Shown here: in pieces, positions 14,815 through 25,400 of the stretch | Layout: every line of letters begins with the position of its first letter | How positions within the stretch are numbered: the stretch's first letter is position 1 | Origin: a virus | Length of the DNA stretch: 42,924 bases | Strand: one strand, 5' to 3' | IMG/VR virus record: IMGVR_UViG_3300025626_000040 | Span: 1 to 42,924 of that record | Position numbers and translations under genes: made by a program | Notes under the pieces: model-generated | The model's input: only the letters and a program-made list of their open reading frames with translations | What the model was told of the DNA's origin: nothing | Databases searched by the model: none

Positions 14815-17800
14815 TTATGACTTTATTTTTATCATAGGTTTGATGTCGTAAGAATATCCTAATCTTTTATTATATATCAACCTAAAATTCATAGGCTTTT
14901 GTTTGTGCGGTTTAAACGTAAAGTTATTGTCGGGGGAAAATCCATTTTCACCTGGATTATTAACATTTGTAATGTCAGTTATACTCGATTTAGAACCTTT
15001 AAATCTGCGAGTATACAAAGATATAGAATCAACTACAAATTTCTTAATAATATTTCTATTTATGTAAAACTCCGCATCATCTTCTAATGTTGTTTTATCG
15101 CCAGCAGAATCAATAGCTTTTACATAACTTTTAATTCTATTTAAAACTCCATCGTTTTTTAATAATCTAACAACAGAATCACTTATATAAAAATCTGCTA
15201 CGAGTTGATCTTCATCTTCAAATATTATTACTTCACTTTGATTTGTAGCATTCTTTAAAATAAGATCTAAATCCTCTTGACTATTTACATGCTGAGATGT
15301 AAATGAAATAACATCATATGAATCATTTATTTTCATCGCGGTAGAAGAAAGATATGATTTCTCTTCTGCGTTGTTTATAGTTCCAGGAATATCTTGAGAT
15401 TCTCCTGAAGAAAAAGATCTAGTATAATAATCTTTATCCCATGAAGATTTAAAAACATTTACATCTTTTTTAGAAATTGCAATTTCATCAATTAATGGAT
15501 ATAACGGTAGTTTATCACTAGACTCAGATAATTTAGTAACACCCTCTGGATTAATTTCATTCACTTTGTGATAGAAGTGATTTTTAATAATACCCCAATT
15601 ATTATCATGGATATTACCATCTTTAATAAAACCTACATTAAACGTGGTTCCGCATCTATTATATCTTTCATAATATGATTTCGCAGTCTCTAGTTCTTTA
15701 ACACTATTTAAAGAATGTCTATATAAAATTGACTCTAATTTAGACTCATTGACATCAGTTGTAGATTGTAATCTATTTGATTTAAAATGAGTATACATGT
15801 CTGTGAATGTAATAACGGGTTTAAAATCAACAGTATAATCTCCATTATGTCTAATCAAAAATGGATAATATTCAGGTTCTTCAGAATTAACTAAATTATA
15901 TCCAATGATACCTTTAAATAATTTATAACTCTTAGGCTTATCATTGTCCTCTTCTATACTAATGGATGCATATTTAACTATCTCAGTACCATCTTCGAAA
16001 TTAATAGTAAATCTATTTTTATTTTCGGTACCATCTTCTTCAACAGTAGTATATGACACACTATCGTCATTTAAGTTTATCATGTCTGCTACACTGTTAA
16101 TAGATAGTTTTTCTAATAATGATTTATGTATACCAGTACCACCATTGACATAATAATATTTAATTTGTCTTTGTATATAGTTAGGCATGTATGTAACATC
16201 TAGTACATCGGTAGGATCAGATACATTAACAGGCAAAGACTGAATTTTAATAAGATTAGAATTTTCTACAGAAGAAATCGAAAATTTATATATGCTATTT
16301 CCAGGTGTATTTGGATAAATATCCATTAATACGTCTCCGTATAATCCATTCTCACCTAATAATATTTGATTATCAAAATTAGGTTGACTTCCGTCAAAGT
16401 GATCTATACCTTCTATTGAATATGGTGTATTACCTGTAAAATCAGTTTGATTCCAATTAAGTGCACCATCGAATGTTGTATTAGCATATTCATAATCTCC
16501 TTCACTGTGATTGTACAATATCTTATGATTTAATTCATACAAGAGTTTTCTATTCATGTTACCCTTGATCCAATAATCACTAATATCCACAGTGATAAAG
16601 AATATTACAAATTTGAATTTTTTATTTTGAATAACCTCAAAATCTATGTCATTTGCATTAACATCCGTTTTAGTCTTTAATAAAATACTAAATTTGTATC
16701 CATTAAATTCGCTACTTTTTACAAAATCTAATGCTGTTTTATTAATAAATTCCTTTCTATTTTTTAAAACAACCTTAAGACCTTTAAATATTGTACTAGC
16801 AAATGAACTTGTATCTCCACCATCTATTAGTGTATATTTTTTCTTTAATTCTGTTTTAAAGAATGTGTTGTTAAAGTCATCCTCTATATTTTGTATAAAA
16901 CTATAATTGCCAATATCATTTCTCATTAAACTTAGATCATCTACTGTTAGATTCTTTTCAAAACCTTCGGTAATCATAAACTTATCAAAATAATCATTTT
17001 TAACACTTTTAAATAAATCTGGAGTTAATTCAAAATCCTCGATATAATTAATATATGAGAACGTACTATTTAATTGATCATATCTTAAATATTTTGGAAT
17101 TTTATCCATATAGAACCACTCATGGGTCATATCATTTTTATTTCTAGAAGTTGAAGTTATATCTGGAGAAAAATTAGTTCTACCAAAAGCCTCATTAGCA
17201 TTCAAATAATATGGTTGATCTCTAACAGTTAAAGAATCTTTTAAAACCCACTTGTTTATATTAGGAACTACTCTAGAATTAATAGCAAACTCTTTTAATT
17301 GATTCTCTTTTAATCTGTCGTATTCACTTTCTATTTTATCAGCAATATCATCATCATTAGACTCTTCTTTTAAAATACTTGATAGATTAGAGAAATAATC
17401 TTCAGGGTTAAGTGAAAAGTTATCATCAAATATATCAGTTGCTGCCAATTTAGTGTTAAATTCACCAGTTATACTGTCTATATTGTTTATAGCATTCGTA
17501 TATGGTTCATAATCTATATTTTCTAAAGTTTCATGTACCAATTCCTTTAAGTCAGAATTTGATTTATCATAAAAATCAAAATTCATATCATATATGTTAT
17601 ACGCAGAAAATAAACCTATTTGTACTATATTTTGATTGAATACCCTAGCTTCTCCATTTTTCAAAGAAGACTTTTTATCTAATATAATTTTAGATTTATC
17701 TGAATTAGGTGTAGTAATATCTTCAACAATATCTATGACTTTATTGAATGTGTTTTTATAATTAGTTTCTAAATAATCTCCTACACTAATTTCACTCAAT

Positions 17801-20800
17801 GTGTTATTATCTACCAAAATAGATTTTCCAGTAGAATTACCACCCGTCAAATAGTGTGCTCTCCATTGAGAGAGAATTGTATTTTCTCCAGATCTAAGTT
17901 TTAATAAGTTATCAATATCTTGATTTTCCACTTTAACAAAATCGATAACATTTTGAAGATTAACTAAAACTGCATGTTGCAGTAGTTTATAACCTGGTAC
18001 CTTACTCTTGACCCAGATATCTGATCCTATGTTATATGCATCTAATGTTTCGCTATTTTGATCAATAGCTCCGGCCAATGCAGATGCAACTTCACCTAAA
18101 CTACCCTGTGAAGAGTACTGTTGACCTTTATATGTACCTTTTGGTAAAGTATAATTAGCAATATATGTACCTTTTTGAATATTAACGTTAGTCTGTAATT
18201 GATCGACTCTAATTATAGTACCCAGTGTACCAGAGACATACATGTTTAGATCTCCTAAATTGGTTTGTTTTTCTGTAATAACAAAAGATTCATCATTTTC
18301 ATCTATTTCTAAATTTAGATAAAATTTAATAGACGACATTAATTCCCAGGAATTTTCTATATTTTCTTTAGTTTCACTAAAATTATTACCATTATTAAAT
18401 GTAAACACATAATTTCCAGTAGAGTCACCTATGTTTATATTAACAGTTTCACCTGGAACATGTTTAATAAAGGTAAACTTATATGATTCTTCTCTAGAAT
18501 TTAGTACTGCTATTTTATCAGCACTTTCTGGATTTGAAATAATAGACATCTTAACAAAATCAAATCCTCTTTCATTTGTATTAGTTAAAGAAATTGATCT
18601 ACCAGTATGTGAGATACCAATACTTTTTTCTATTTCTCCAGTTGTATTGTCTACTTTAATTTCAAGCTTTTCAGTATCATAAACACCAGAGTTAGAAATT
18701 TTATAATAAACGTCATTTATTTTTACATAACCAAGTGTTGGCGATGTTGTCATTTGTTTTTGAGAAGGTATTGCTGTAAATGGTTTTTCTGGATCTACTA
18801 TTGAAGAAACCTCACTAAATTTAATTATATTATTATTAATAGAGTTAATCTCACCTGTACCTGAATTTATATCATCAACATATAATCCGAAATAACGATT
18901 TACACTATATTCACTTGCATTATCATCGTCAAATAAAAATTCTAAATTTAGTAAATTAGCACATAATACATCATTTCTTCTGAACCCATCTGTAATAAAG
19001 TCATTAGCCTCGATAATAGGCTTATCAGCTTGTACGAAATCTTTATAGATGTATTCCCCCTTGCTTGTAATTTCTCCCGACTTTAAGTCGATACCATTGA
19101 ATTTAGTAGTTTCATTTTTACCGAAAGAAACGGTTATTGGAGATTTAGGGAAAGTTTCCTGTTGAACGTGATTTCTAATATATTTACCAAGCGCTGATTT
19201 TTTGGTCAAATCAAATGATTTAACAATCTCAGCATTTTTAAGAATATCAGATATTCTATCAGTATTATTATCATAAACCTGTGTTTGATTAGAAGGATTT
19301 TTAACCTTAAATATTACAAAATTATTGGGCATGTTTTGATCTGCCCAAATTGGTGCAAATATTCTATAGTCTTCTTCGTAATTCTTAGAATAATTATATG
19401 ATGTTCCATATTGATATGCTTCTTCTATTTGTTTCTCATATGAATCTAATACTGACAAATCAGATTGAGACCTATATGTTCCGTATATCAAATCAGAAGG
19501 TGTTTTATTACCTTTAAAAAATCTAGAAACATCAGCACTATAATTGCCATCAGGATTAATACTATTTTTTTTATATTTAATATTAGACAATTCCTTAGAT
19601 GCACTTATACTTTCTAAATAAACTTCATCGCTAGAAGTAGTGACTATTTTAATATTTCCGGATAGTTTTGGATTAGTTCTTAATAATGGTTTAGCAACAT
19701 TGTCTAAATTGTAATTAGTTTGTGTATTAAAATTAGGACCCGCATTAATAGTTTCATAACCATCGACGATTGGGAATGTGTATGTATTAATAGATTGATC
19801 ATTATCACCAATTATACATTGACTAGTTTTATCACTTTCAAATACAAGAACTGAAGACTCACTACTTAGTCCTAAACTAATACCATTAGTTATAGTAGGC
19901 CTTTGTTGACTATTTATTAAAAATTCATTTAAAATATAAACGGCATCGTCTAAATCTTCTGCAGTAATTTTATAAGCGTATGTTAAACATTCACCCGTTA
20001 GTTCTGGTTGGATTACATTACCATACGATAATTCATCTATAAAGGTTTTAATATAACTACCAGTATCTCCTGAATTGACCGTATGTAATCCATCTACCAC
20101 ATATATTGGCCAATAAAGTGTTTTAGCAAAATTATTATATTGACTACCTAATTCTATCTCAGGATTAAGAGACATAAACCCATAAAATACATTTGTATCA
20201 TTTACATTAGGAACCTCTCTTTGTATTTCGTTCTCTGTGATTGTGGGTATTTGGTATGCATCACATGTACCGTACTCTGTTATATTTGAACCGCTTACAA
20301 AATTAGTAAGATCATAACCATACCATGATAAATTAACACCATCTCCTTGGTTTTCCCAAACTAAATAATTTGAGTCTACACTAAATATGTTAGATTCATG
20401 TAAATCGATAGGATCAAACGTACTTGCACCTAATGCTGTTTTATAAACAGGCGTGTTAGTTTTTGCTAGATCTAATAAGCTATCAAATGGAGTAGAACCC
20501 AGTGGTCTAGTATACCACAGAGTAGTTTCGTATACATCTGAATTACAAAATTTATTTATATCAGTTCCATCTAAATGAGGTCTATCAACGACCATACTAA
20601 ATACTGACGTTTCTTCAGCTTCTCCACATTCCCATTCTAATCCACCTTGAAGATTTTCACCCCAAGTATTAAGTGTAGATCTTTTGTAATATATTTCACT
20701 ATCAACGCTGCTGTAAATACCGCTATCTATTAATCCTGTTACAGTAGACCCGCTAGTACTTTGATATAAATTCGAAGCATATTCACTGCTAAATAATTCT

Positions 20801-22404
20801 ATTCCATCGCTTATTAATGATGATAGAGGCGATGTTTCAATGTCACCACTGTACCATAATGTTAAGTATTGAAAATCATTGTTACAGTAAGCAATAGAAT
20901 TTACAGAATATTTTACAACTATTGATTTAGATGTAGAAACTGGTCCACAATCATTAATTTTAGTAATTTTACCGCTAGAATCTATTGTCAATATAACAGA
21001 TGCTGAATTATCAGAAACTGGGAATAAATTATTAATACTGCTCGATGGCACTATAGTATTAGTTAAATTAACGTCACTATATATTGACATACCTACTTCT
21101 ACTTGTGACACATTATTTGCATCCTCTGTAGATATGTATGATATGTTATTTTTAGGTGCAAAACAAATAGAATTTATATCACTTCCAAATGAACCTGAAT
21201 TTACAGAAATCCATGGAGCACTTTCTACATCGATAGAGACTGTTAATTGAGCAGACTCTGCACCTTTAGAATCAGTTGCCTTTATAATCCAATTGTCTAC
21301 GCCCGAATAACCTAATATTGGTGTATACTTATAACTAAAAATATTGTTATTTTCACCAGTAAATTCTATTACACCGTTATTTACATCAGATATTGTAGTT
21401 ATTGAAACACTGTCATTATCTGTATCAATTACCTCAATTGTAAAATTGATAAAATCGTTTTGAGTCACCAGAATTGTTCCTGGATTTTGAATTACCGGCG
21501 CTGCGTTTAGCGGATTTATTGTTATTGTACCCTCTGGTGAAATTTGTCCGCCATCATCCTCTACAGTATATGTAAAAGAATCACTACCAATAGTGGACGA
21601 AGTATGTATATATGTTGCTATTCTACCAGTAAGACTAACTATACCTCTAGTAGGTTGATCAACTATAACATAAATTAAATTATCTTGATCAGTTTGATCA
21701 TCTGTTCCAAATAACGTGATATCTTCAGTAGCACCCCAATTAATATCATATGTTGCATCTATCGCAGACGGCGCACCGTTAGGTGTCGCAGTTGGCGTAG
21801 GCGTTGCAGTTGGCGTAGGCGTTGCAGTTGGGGGTATTTCAGTAGCCGTAGGCTCTGGTGTGGGGGTTGGCGTTGGCTCAACCTCAGTTGCAGTTGGCGT
21901 AGGCTCAATTTCAGTTTCAGTTGGTGTAGGCTCAATTTCAGTTTCAGTTGGTGTAGGCTCAATTTCAGTTTCAGTTGGTGTAGGCTCAATTTCTGTTGCT
22001 GTCGGTGTAGGCTCAACTGATGTTGGTTCTGGAGTCGCTGTAGGCTCAACTGCTGTAGGTTCTGGAGTTGCCGTTGGAGGTACTTTAGTTGGTGTAGGCT
22101 CTGGCGCCGCTGTCGGTGTAGGTGTCGCAGTTGGTACCACACATTCGTATATGTCAATTACTTCACCCGCGTTATTTATCTGTATAGAAGATATGCCAGC
22201 ATCAAATGCATACCATAAATCATCACCTGGAAATAATACACTATCATACGTAATGTACATTATAGTACCTATTTCTATTTCCGGTGTTACATCGGAATCA
22301 TAGTATAATTGACGTGGACTATCGGTTGATCTATTATCACACGAAAGTTGTGAATCAGTATAACCGTTAATTTTGATCGATATTGCCGTAGGTGTTGCTG
22401 CCAT
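14815..22404 (-). CDS. Giant (2529-aa) tail fibre / adhesin protein
   Basis: 2529 aa, the largest gene. The layout is: a Cys-bracketed beta module (C22 to C88, LYYDSDVT...GTIMYITYD); a Pro/Thr/Glu linker (about 90-208) with 9-residue repeats; two cadherin/Ig-like domains (about 210-395; GSDSFTYTVEDDGG, GYSGVDNWIIKATDSKGAES); a second Cys module (to about 484); two further Cys-bracketed repeats of about 90 residues each starting C-N-(N/S)-D and containing TLWY (about 500-690); then about 1,800 residues of Asn/Asp/Ser-rich, beta-dominated sequence with no recognised domain, ending FKPHKQKPMNFRLIYNKRL. The length, modular start and fibre-cluster position suggest a long fibre or baseplate-attached adhesin whose N-terminal modules were acquired separately. 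It starts at ATG 22404 behind an A-rich leader and a TATATAATA box. Confidence 0.8.
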   Translation of the reverse strand: MAATPTAISIKINGYTDSQLSCDNRSTDSPRQLYYDSDVTPEIEIGTIMYITYDSVLFPGDDLWYAFDAGISSIQINNAGEVIDIYECVVPTATPTPTAAPEPTPTKVPPTATPEPTAVEPTATPEPTSVEPTPTATEIEPTPTETEIEPTPTETEIEPTPTETEIEPTPTATEVEPTPTPTPEPTATEIPPTATPTPTATPTPTATPNGAPSAIDATYDINWGATEDITLFGTDDQTDQDNLIYVIVDQPTRGIVSLTGRIATYIHTSSTIGSDSFTYTVEDDGGQISPEGTITINPLNAAPVIQNPGTILVTQNDFINFTIEVIDTDNDSVSITTISDVNNGVIEFTGENNNIFSYKYTPILGYSGVDNWIIKATDSKGAESAQLTVSIDVESAPWISVNSGSFGSDINSICFAPKNNISYISTEDANNVSQVEVGMSIYSDVNLTNTIVPSSSINNLFPVSDNSASVILTIDSSGKITKINDCGPVSTSKSIVVKYSVNSIAYCNNDFQYLTLWYSGDIETSPLSSLISDGIELFSSEYASNLYQSTSGSTVTGLIDSGIYSSVDSEIYYKRSTLNTWGENLQGGLEWECGEAEETSVFSMVVDRPHLDGTDINKFCNSDVYETTLWYTRPLGSTPFDSLLDLAKTNTPVYKTALGASTFDPIDLHESNIFSVDSNYLVWENQGDGVNLSWYGYDLTNFVSGSNITEYGTCDAYQIPTITENEIQREVPNVNDTNVFYGFMSLNPEIELGSQYNNFAKTLYWPIYVVDGLHTVNSGDTGSYIKTFIDELSYGNVIQPELTGECLTYAYKITAEDLDDAVYILNEFLINSQQRPTITNGISLGLSSESSVLVFESDKTSQCIIGDNDQSINTYTFPIVDGYETINAGPNFNTQTNYNLDNVAKPLLRTNPKLSGNIKIVTTSSDEVYLESISASKELSNIKYKKNSINPDGNYSADVSRFFKGNKTPSDLIYGTYRSQSDLSVLDSYEKQIEEAYQYGTSYNYSKNYEEDYRIFAPIWADQNMPNNFVIFKVKNPSNQTQVYDNNTDRISDILKNAEIVKSFDLTKKSALGKYIRNHVQQETFPKSPITVSFGKNETTKFNGIDLKSGEITSKGEYIYKDFVQADKPIIEANDFITDGFRRNDVLCANLLNLEFLFDDDNASEYSVNRYFGLYVDDINSGTGEINSINNNIIKFSEVSSIVDPEKPFTAIPSQKQMTTSPTLGYVKINDVYYKISNSGVYDTEKLEIKVDNTTGEIEKSIGISHTGRSISLTNTNERGFDFVKMSIISNPESADKIAVLNSREESYKFTFIKHVPGETVNINIGDSTGNYVFTFNNGNNFSETKENIENSWELMSSIKFYLNLEIDENDESFVITEKQTNLGDLNMYVSGTLGTIIRVDQLQTNVNIQKGTYIANYTLPKGTYKGQQYSSQGSLGEVASALAGAIDQNSETLDAYNIGSDIWVKSKVPGYKLLQHAVLVNLQNVIDFVKVENQDIDNLLKLRSGENTILSQWRAHYLTGGNSTGKSILVDNNTLSEISVGDYLETNYKNTFNKVIDIVEDITTPNSDKSKIILDKKSSLKNGEARVFNQNIVQIGLFSAYNIYDMNFDFYDKSNSDLKELVHETLENIDYEPYTNAINNIDSITGEFNTKLAATDIFDDNFSLNPEDYFSNLSSILKEESNDDDIADKIESEYDRLKENQLKEFAINSRVVPNINKWVLKDSLTVRDQPYYLNANEAFGRTNFSPDITSTSRNKNDMTHEWFYMDKIPKYLRYDQLNSTFSYINYIEDFELTPDLFKSVKNDYFDKFMITEGFEKNLTVDDLSLMRNDIGNYSFIQNIEDDFNNTFFKTELKKKYTLIDGGDTSSFASTIFKGLKVVLKNRKEFINKTALDFVKSSEFNGYKFSILLKTKTDVNANDIDFEVIQNKKFKFVIFFITVDISDYWIKGNMNRKLLYELNHKILYNHSEGDYEYANTTFDGALNWNQTDFTGNTPYSIEGIDHFDGSQPNFDNQILLGENGLYGDVLMDIYPNTPGNSIYKFSISSVENSNLIKIQSLPVNVSDPTDVLDVTYMPNYIQRQIKYYYVNGGTGIHKSLLEKLSINSVADMINLNDDSVSYTTVEEDGTENKNRFTINFEDGTEIVKYASISIEEDNDKPKSYKLFKGIIGYNLVNSEEPEYYPFLIRHNGDYTVDFKPVITFTDMYTHFKSNRLQSTTDVNESKLESILYRHSLNSVKELETAKSYYERYNRCGTTFNVGFIKDGNIHDNNWGIIKNHFYHKVNEINPEGVTKLSESSDKLPLYPLIDEIAISKKDVNVFKSSWDKDYYTRSFSSGESQDIPGTINNAEEKSYLSSTAMKINDSYDVISFTSQHVNSQEDLDLILKNATNQSEVIIFEDEDQLVADFYISDSVVRLLKNDGVLNRIKSYVKAIDSAGDKTTLEDDAEFYINRNIIKKFVVDSISLYTRRFKGSKSSITDITNVNNPGENGFSPDNNFTFKPHKQKPMNFRLIYNKRLGYSYDIKPMIKIKS
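21901..21987 (-). repeat. Perfect 27-bp tandem repeat in the giant fibre gene
   Basis: Three exact copies of a 27-base unit (21901-21927, 21928-21954, 21955-21981) and a partial fourth encode the 9-residue unit TEIEPTPTE. Degenerate copies continue on both sides (about 21780-22140). The number of units could change by slippage or recombination without breaking the frame. Confidence 0.9.
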
Positions 22405-22442
22405 TTATTTAAATCTTTTTATACACACAGTTCTCATGTCTG

Positions 22443-22451
22443 TATTATATA
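22443..22451 (-). promoter_or_regulatory. TATATAATA box before the giant fibre gene
   Basis: The minus strand reads GGATATATAATACAG in the 57-bp gap right after the stop of the 1237-aa gene and about 40 bp before the ATG of the giant fibre gene. It has the same GGATATATAATA core as the box before gp32. This is the best placed of the four copies. Confidence 0.55.
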
Positions 22452-22461
22452 TCCAGATTTA

Positions 22462-25400
22462 TTAGTCACCGTATCTGGTCAACTTAGCAGCTCTAATAGA
22501 ATTTAAATTTTTACCTTTAGGACTATATTTAGCAAATACTTCTAAATCAAATGAAAACTGTTGATCGTGTTTATCAAATATATCCAATCCTATTTTTTTG
22601 GTATATGTTAGATTAGGAAATCTTAATTTAGCTTGTCCACCTATTCTACCTATATCTGAATCTGGATCATTACCAAAATAATCTGTCATTCTATATTGGA
22701 ATATAATATCTACCGAAATAGCGTTAGAATTATCTAAATCGCCAACACGTTTTTCTATAATCTTATTACTCTGTTTAGTATCTCCAGCAACTCTTAATGT
22801 ATTTAAGTTAATTGGTGATAAAAACAAAAATGCTCCACATGATCTTCCACCTAATAGATATTGATCGTTTGCATCAAAGGACATTTTAAATGTTCTGTCC
22901 CCACCTAACGGTATTAATTCAGATGTTTTTTGGAAAGCTAACTGTTGTGTTGCTTTAGTAGAATTTACAGCTGAAGTAGAAAAAGAATTACCAATCAACG
23001 AATTAACGCCACTGTATACGAATGTTGTTCCAGTTGCATATGTTGATGTAATAGGCATTGTATAAATAGCATTATCAACAAGTGTTTTAATGTTATTTTT
23101 CTGTTCAGCATCAGTTACGTTGTTTTGATTAGCAACGTTATCTAAAAAGTCAACATATAGGTTTTCTAAATCTGGATGACTTTTATGTATAAATAATCCA
23201 TTATTGTAATTTGCCGCACCTAACGTAGCAGTACTGCACACATCTACCATTGATTGTGAAAATTCAGTATCTAAATTGTTACCGTTATTTCTACCAAATG
23301 TTCCAGTCCATATGAAATCAACAGATCCACCATTACCAGTGTGCGACAATATTGAAATAGTATTACTATCTACATTCATATCAGCATAACTTAATGCATA
23401 CTCATAATTAGTTAATTTAGATACACCAGGTTCTAATAATGACTCGGTAACATACAATGGATTTTGATTTGCAATATCCATAAATCTAGAATATACAAAT
23501 TGTCCACGTCTTTGTGCAGATTGATATGGTGCTTCAGCTAATAAATCATATGATGTAATAGATTTACTATCTATATTTTGATATTGTATTGGAGCCAAAT
23601 CATATTTACCTTCAGATGTATAGTAGTTATCAGATGCAACTTTAGTATCTATGTTTGCTGTCCCAGAATCATTTACCATTACACCAAATCCATTATCTGT
23701 AATAGCATTTCCAGCTGCACTGGATTTATATGCTGGTAAGTTTCTGTCACCGACCAATCTAGCCACTAATTCTAATTTAGTTGCTTTAGTATTTTCTAAT
23801 AAAAGCTTAAATGTCTTGGTGACAATATGACCCTTTTTAACCGTTAAACTTGCAACCTCATCTGTATAATATCCTGCGAAGATTTGATTCTTAGTACCAT
23901 TGTTAATCACTGTTACTGTTCCATCTTCATCCATTACTTTGACGACTAGTTCACCTAATTCAACTTCTACAGTACCTTTTAGTTCAGCTATCTGAGCCTC
24001 TAATTGAGCAATCTTATCATATACTGAAATAGGTTTTTGTTCATTAGATAAAAATCCTGACGCGATACTTGTTGCACTGTGCGCGTAATATTTTTCATTA
24101 GCGCTAAATGAATCATCAATATGTGAAAATACGCCTTTAGAAATTAATTCTTCAGATATTTTAACCGCTGCTGTTTCAGCTGAATTTGACATTAATAAAG
24201 TCTCTACATTAGAAGTGTCTATTTCAGTAATAGGGAAATCTATGGTAATAGCTTCTGACCAATCAGAGTATATTGGACTGGTTGGATAACCTGCTTCAGA
24301 GACAGACTTAACTCTAACTTCTATTAGTTCACCTTCATTAATAGGTAAATCTAATTGATTAAAATTAACTTCTTGTGCATCTTCTACTAAACTATCTTGC
24401 CATTCAAATTTACCGGTTTCAGCATTTCTATAGCGATCTCTTGGTTTAGTTTTAATTTCATTCCAATTAGAAAATACTGCAGTTTTCTGCCTAGTACCTT
24501 CAGTGAAAGGTAATTGTGTTACTTCACTAGCTTTACCGCTAGTTGAAAGATATCTATATTGTAATACGAACTGAACAATATTTTGATCTAGTGTATCTGC
24601 AGTTTTCTTTGATGATGGTATTTCCCAAAATCCTCTAACTCTATATTTAGGTGCAATCTTAGTTACATTTGAACCAGATGCCAGAGATTGTATTTGATTT
24701 ACAATACTATTATATAAACTAGTCTCACTTGTTCTTTGAGTAATTAAAGAATTTAATTCGTTTCTATCTTTATCTTTTTGAATAGTAGAATCATATTTCT
24801 TAGTAGACATTTCTGACCTCTTTTTAACAATAGTCTCGTCTAATTTTTTTATATTCTCTTCTACATTAACTTTATCAGCAGATAATTTTTTAATCTTATC
24901 AGCAGTATCATTAGCTGTCAGGTGAGCATTGATTTGCACAACCTTAAAGTTGTTAACGTCTAACAATGGAGCATCGGGTGTGATACCTTGTGTTGCCGGA
25001 GGAATAGAATCCTCTTTAAGTGCAGAAATGTATTTACCAAAGTCTGCAACCTCTGCTTTATAATAATCATCTAATCTTATCTGAGAACCGTCTTCTTGAA
25101 TAAGTGTTAATTCATTAGTGTATAAACCAATTCCAGGTGACCAATTTTCAGCCAATATTTTTGAATCAGGATCAATAGCTTTAACAAACACCAATAGTCT
25201 TTCGTTAAAACCTACATTAATATTAATATTTAAATTAGATTTATCATTTTTATATATGCCCAATTGATTAGAACCCACTTTAATAGATTCATATCCTTCT
25301 ACCACTAATAATTCAACTTGATTAGTAGAACCATCAACTCTAGTTATTCTATATCTAGTATTTTTAGATCCACTCTGAACCATCAACTCATCTCCTATTC

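Noticed and set aside
21716-22303. Plus-strand frame rich in Val-Gly repeats
   Set aside because: It is the mirror of the Pro/Thr repeat coding region on the minus strand; Val/Gly content comes from complementing Pro/Thr codons. No other plus-strand genes exist nearby.
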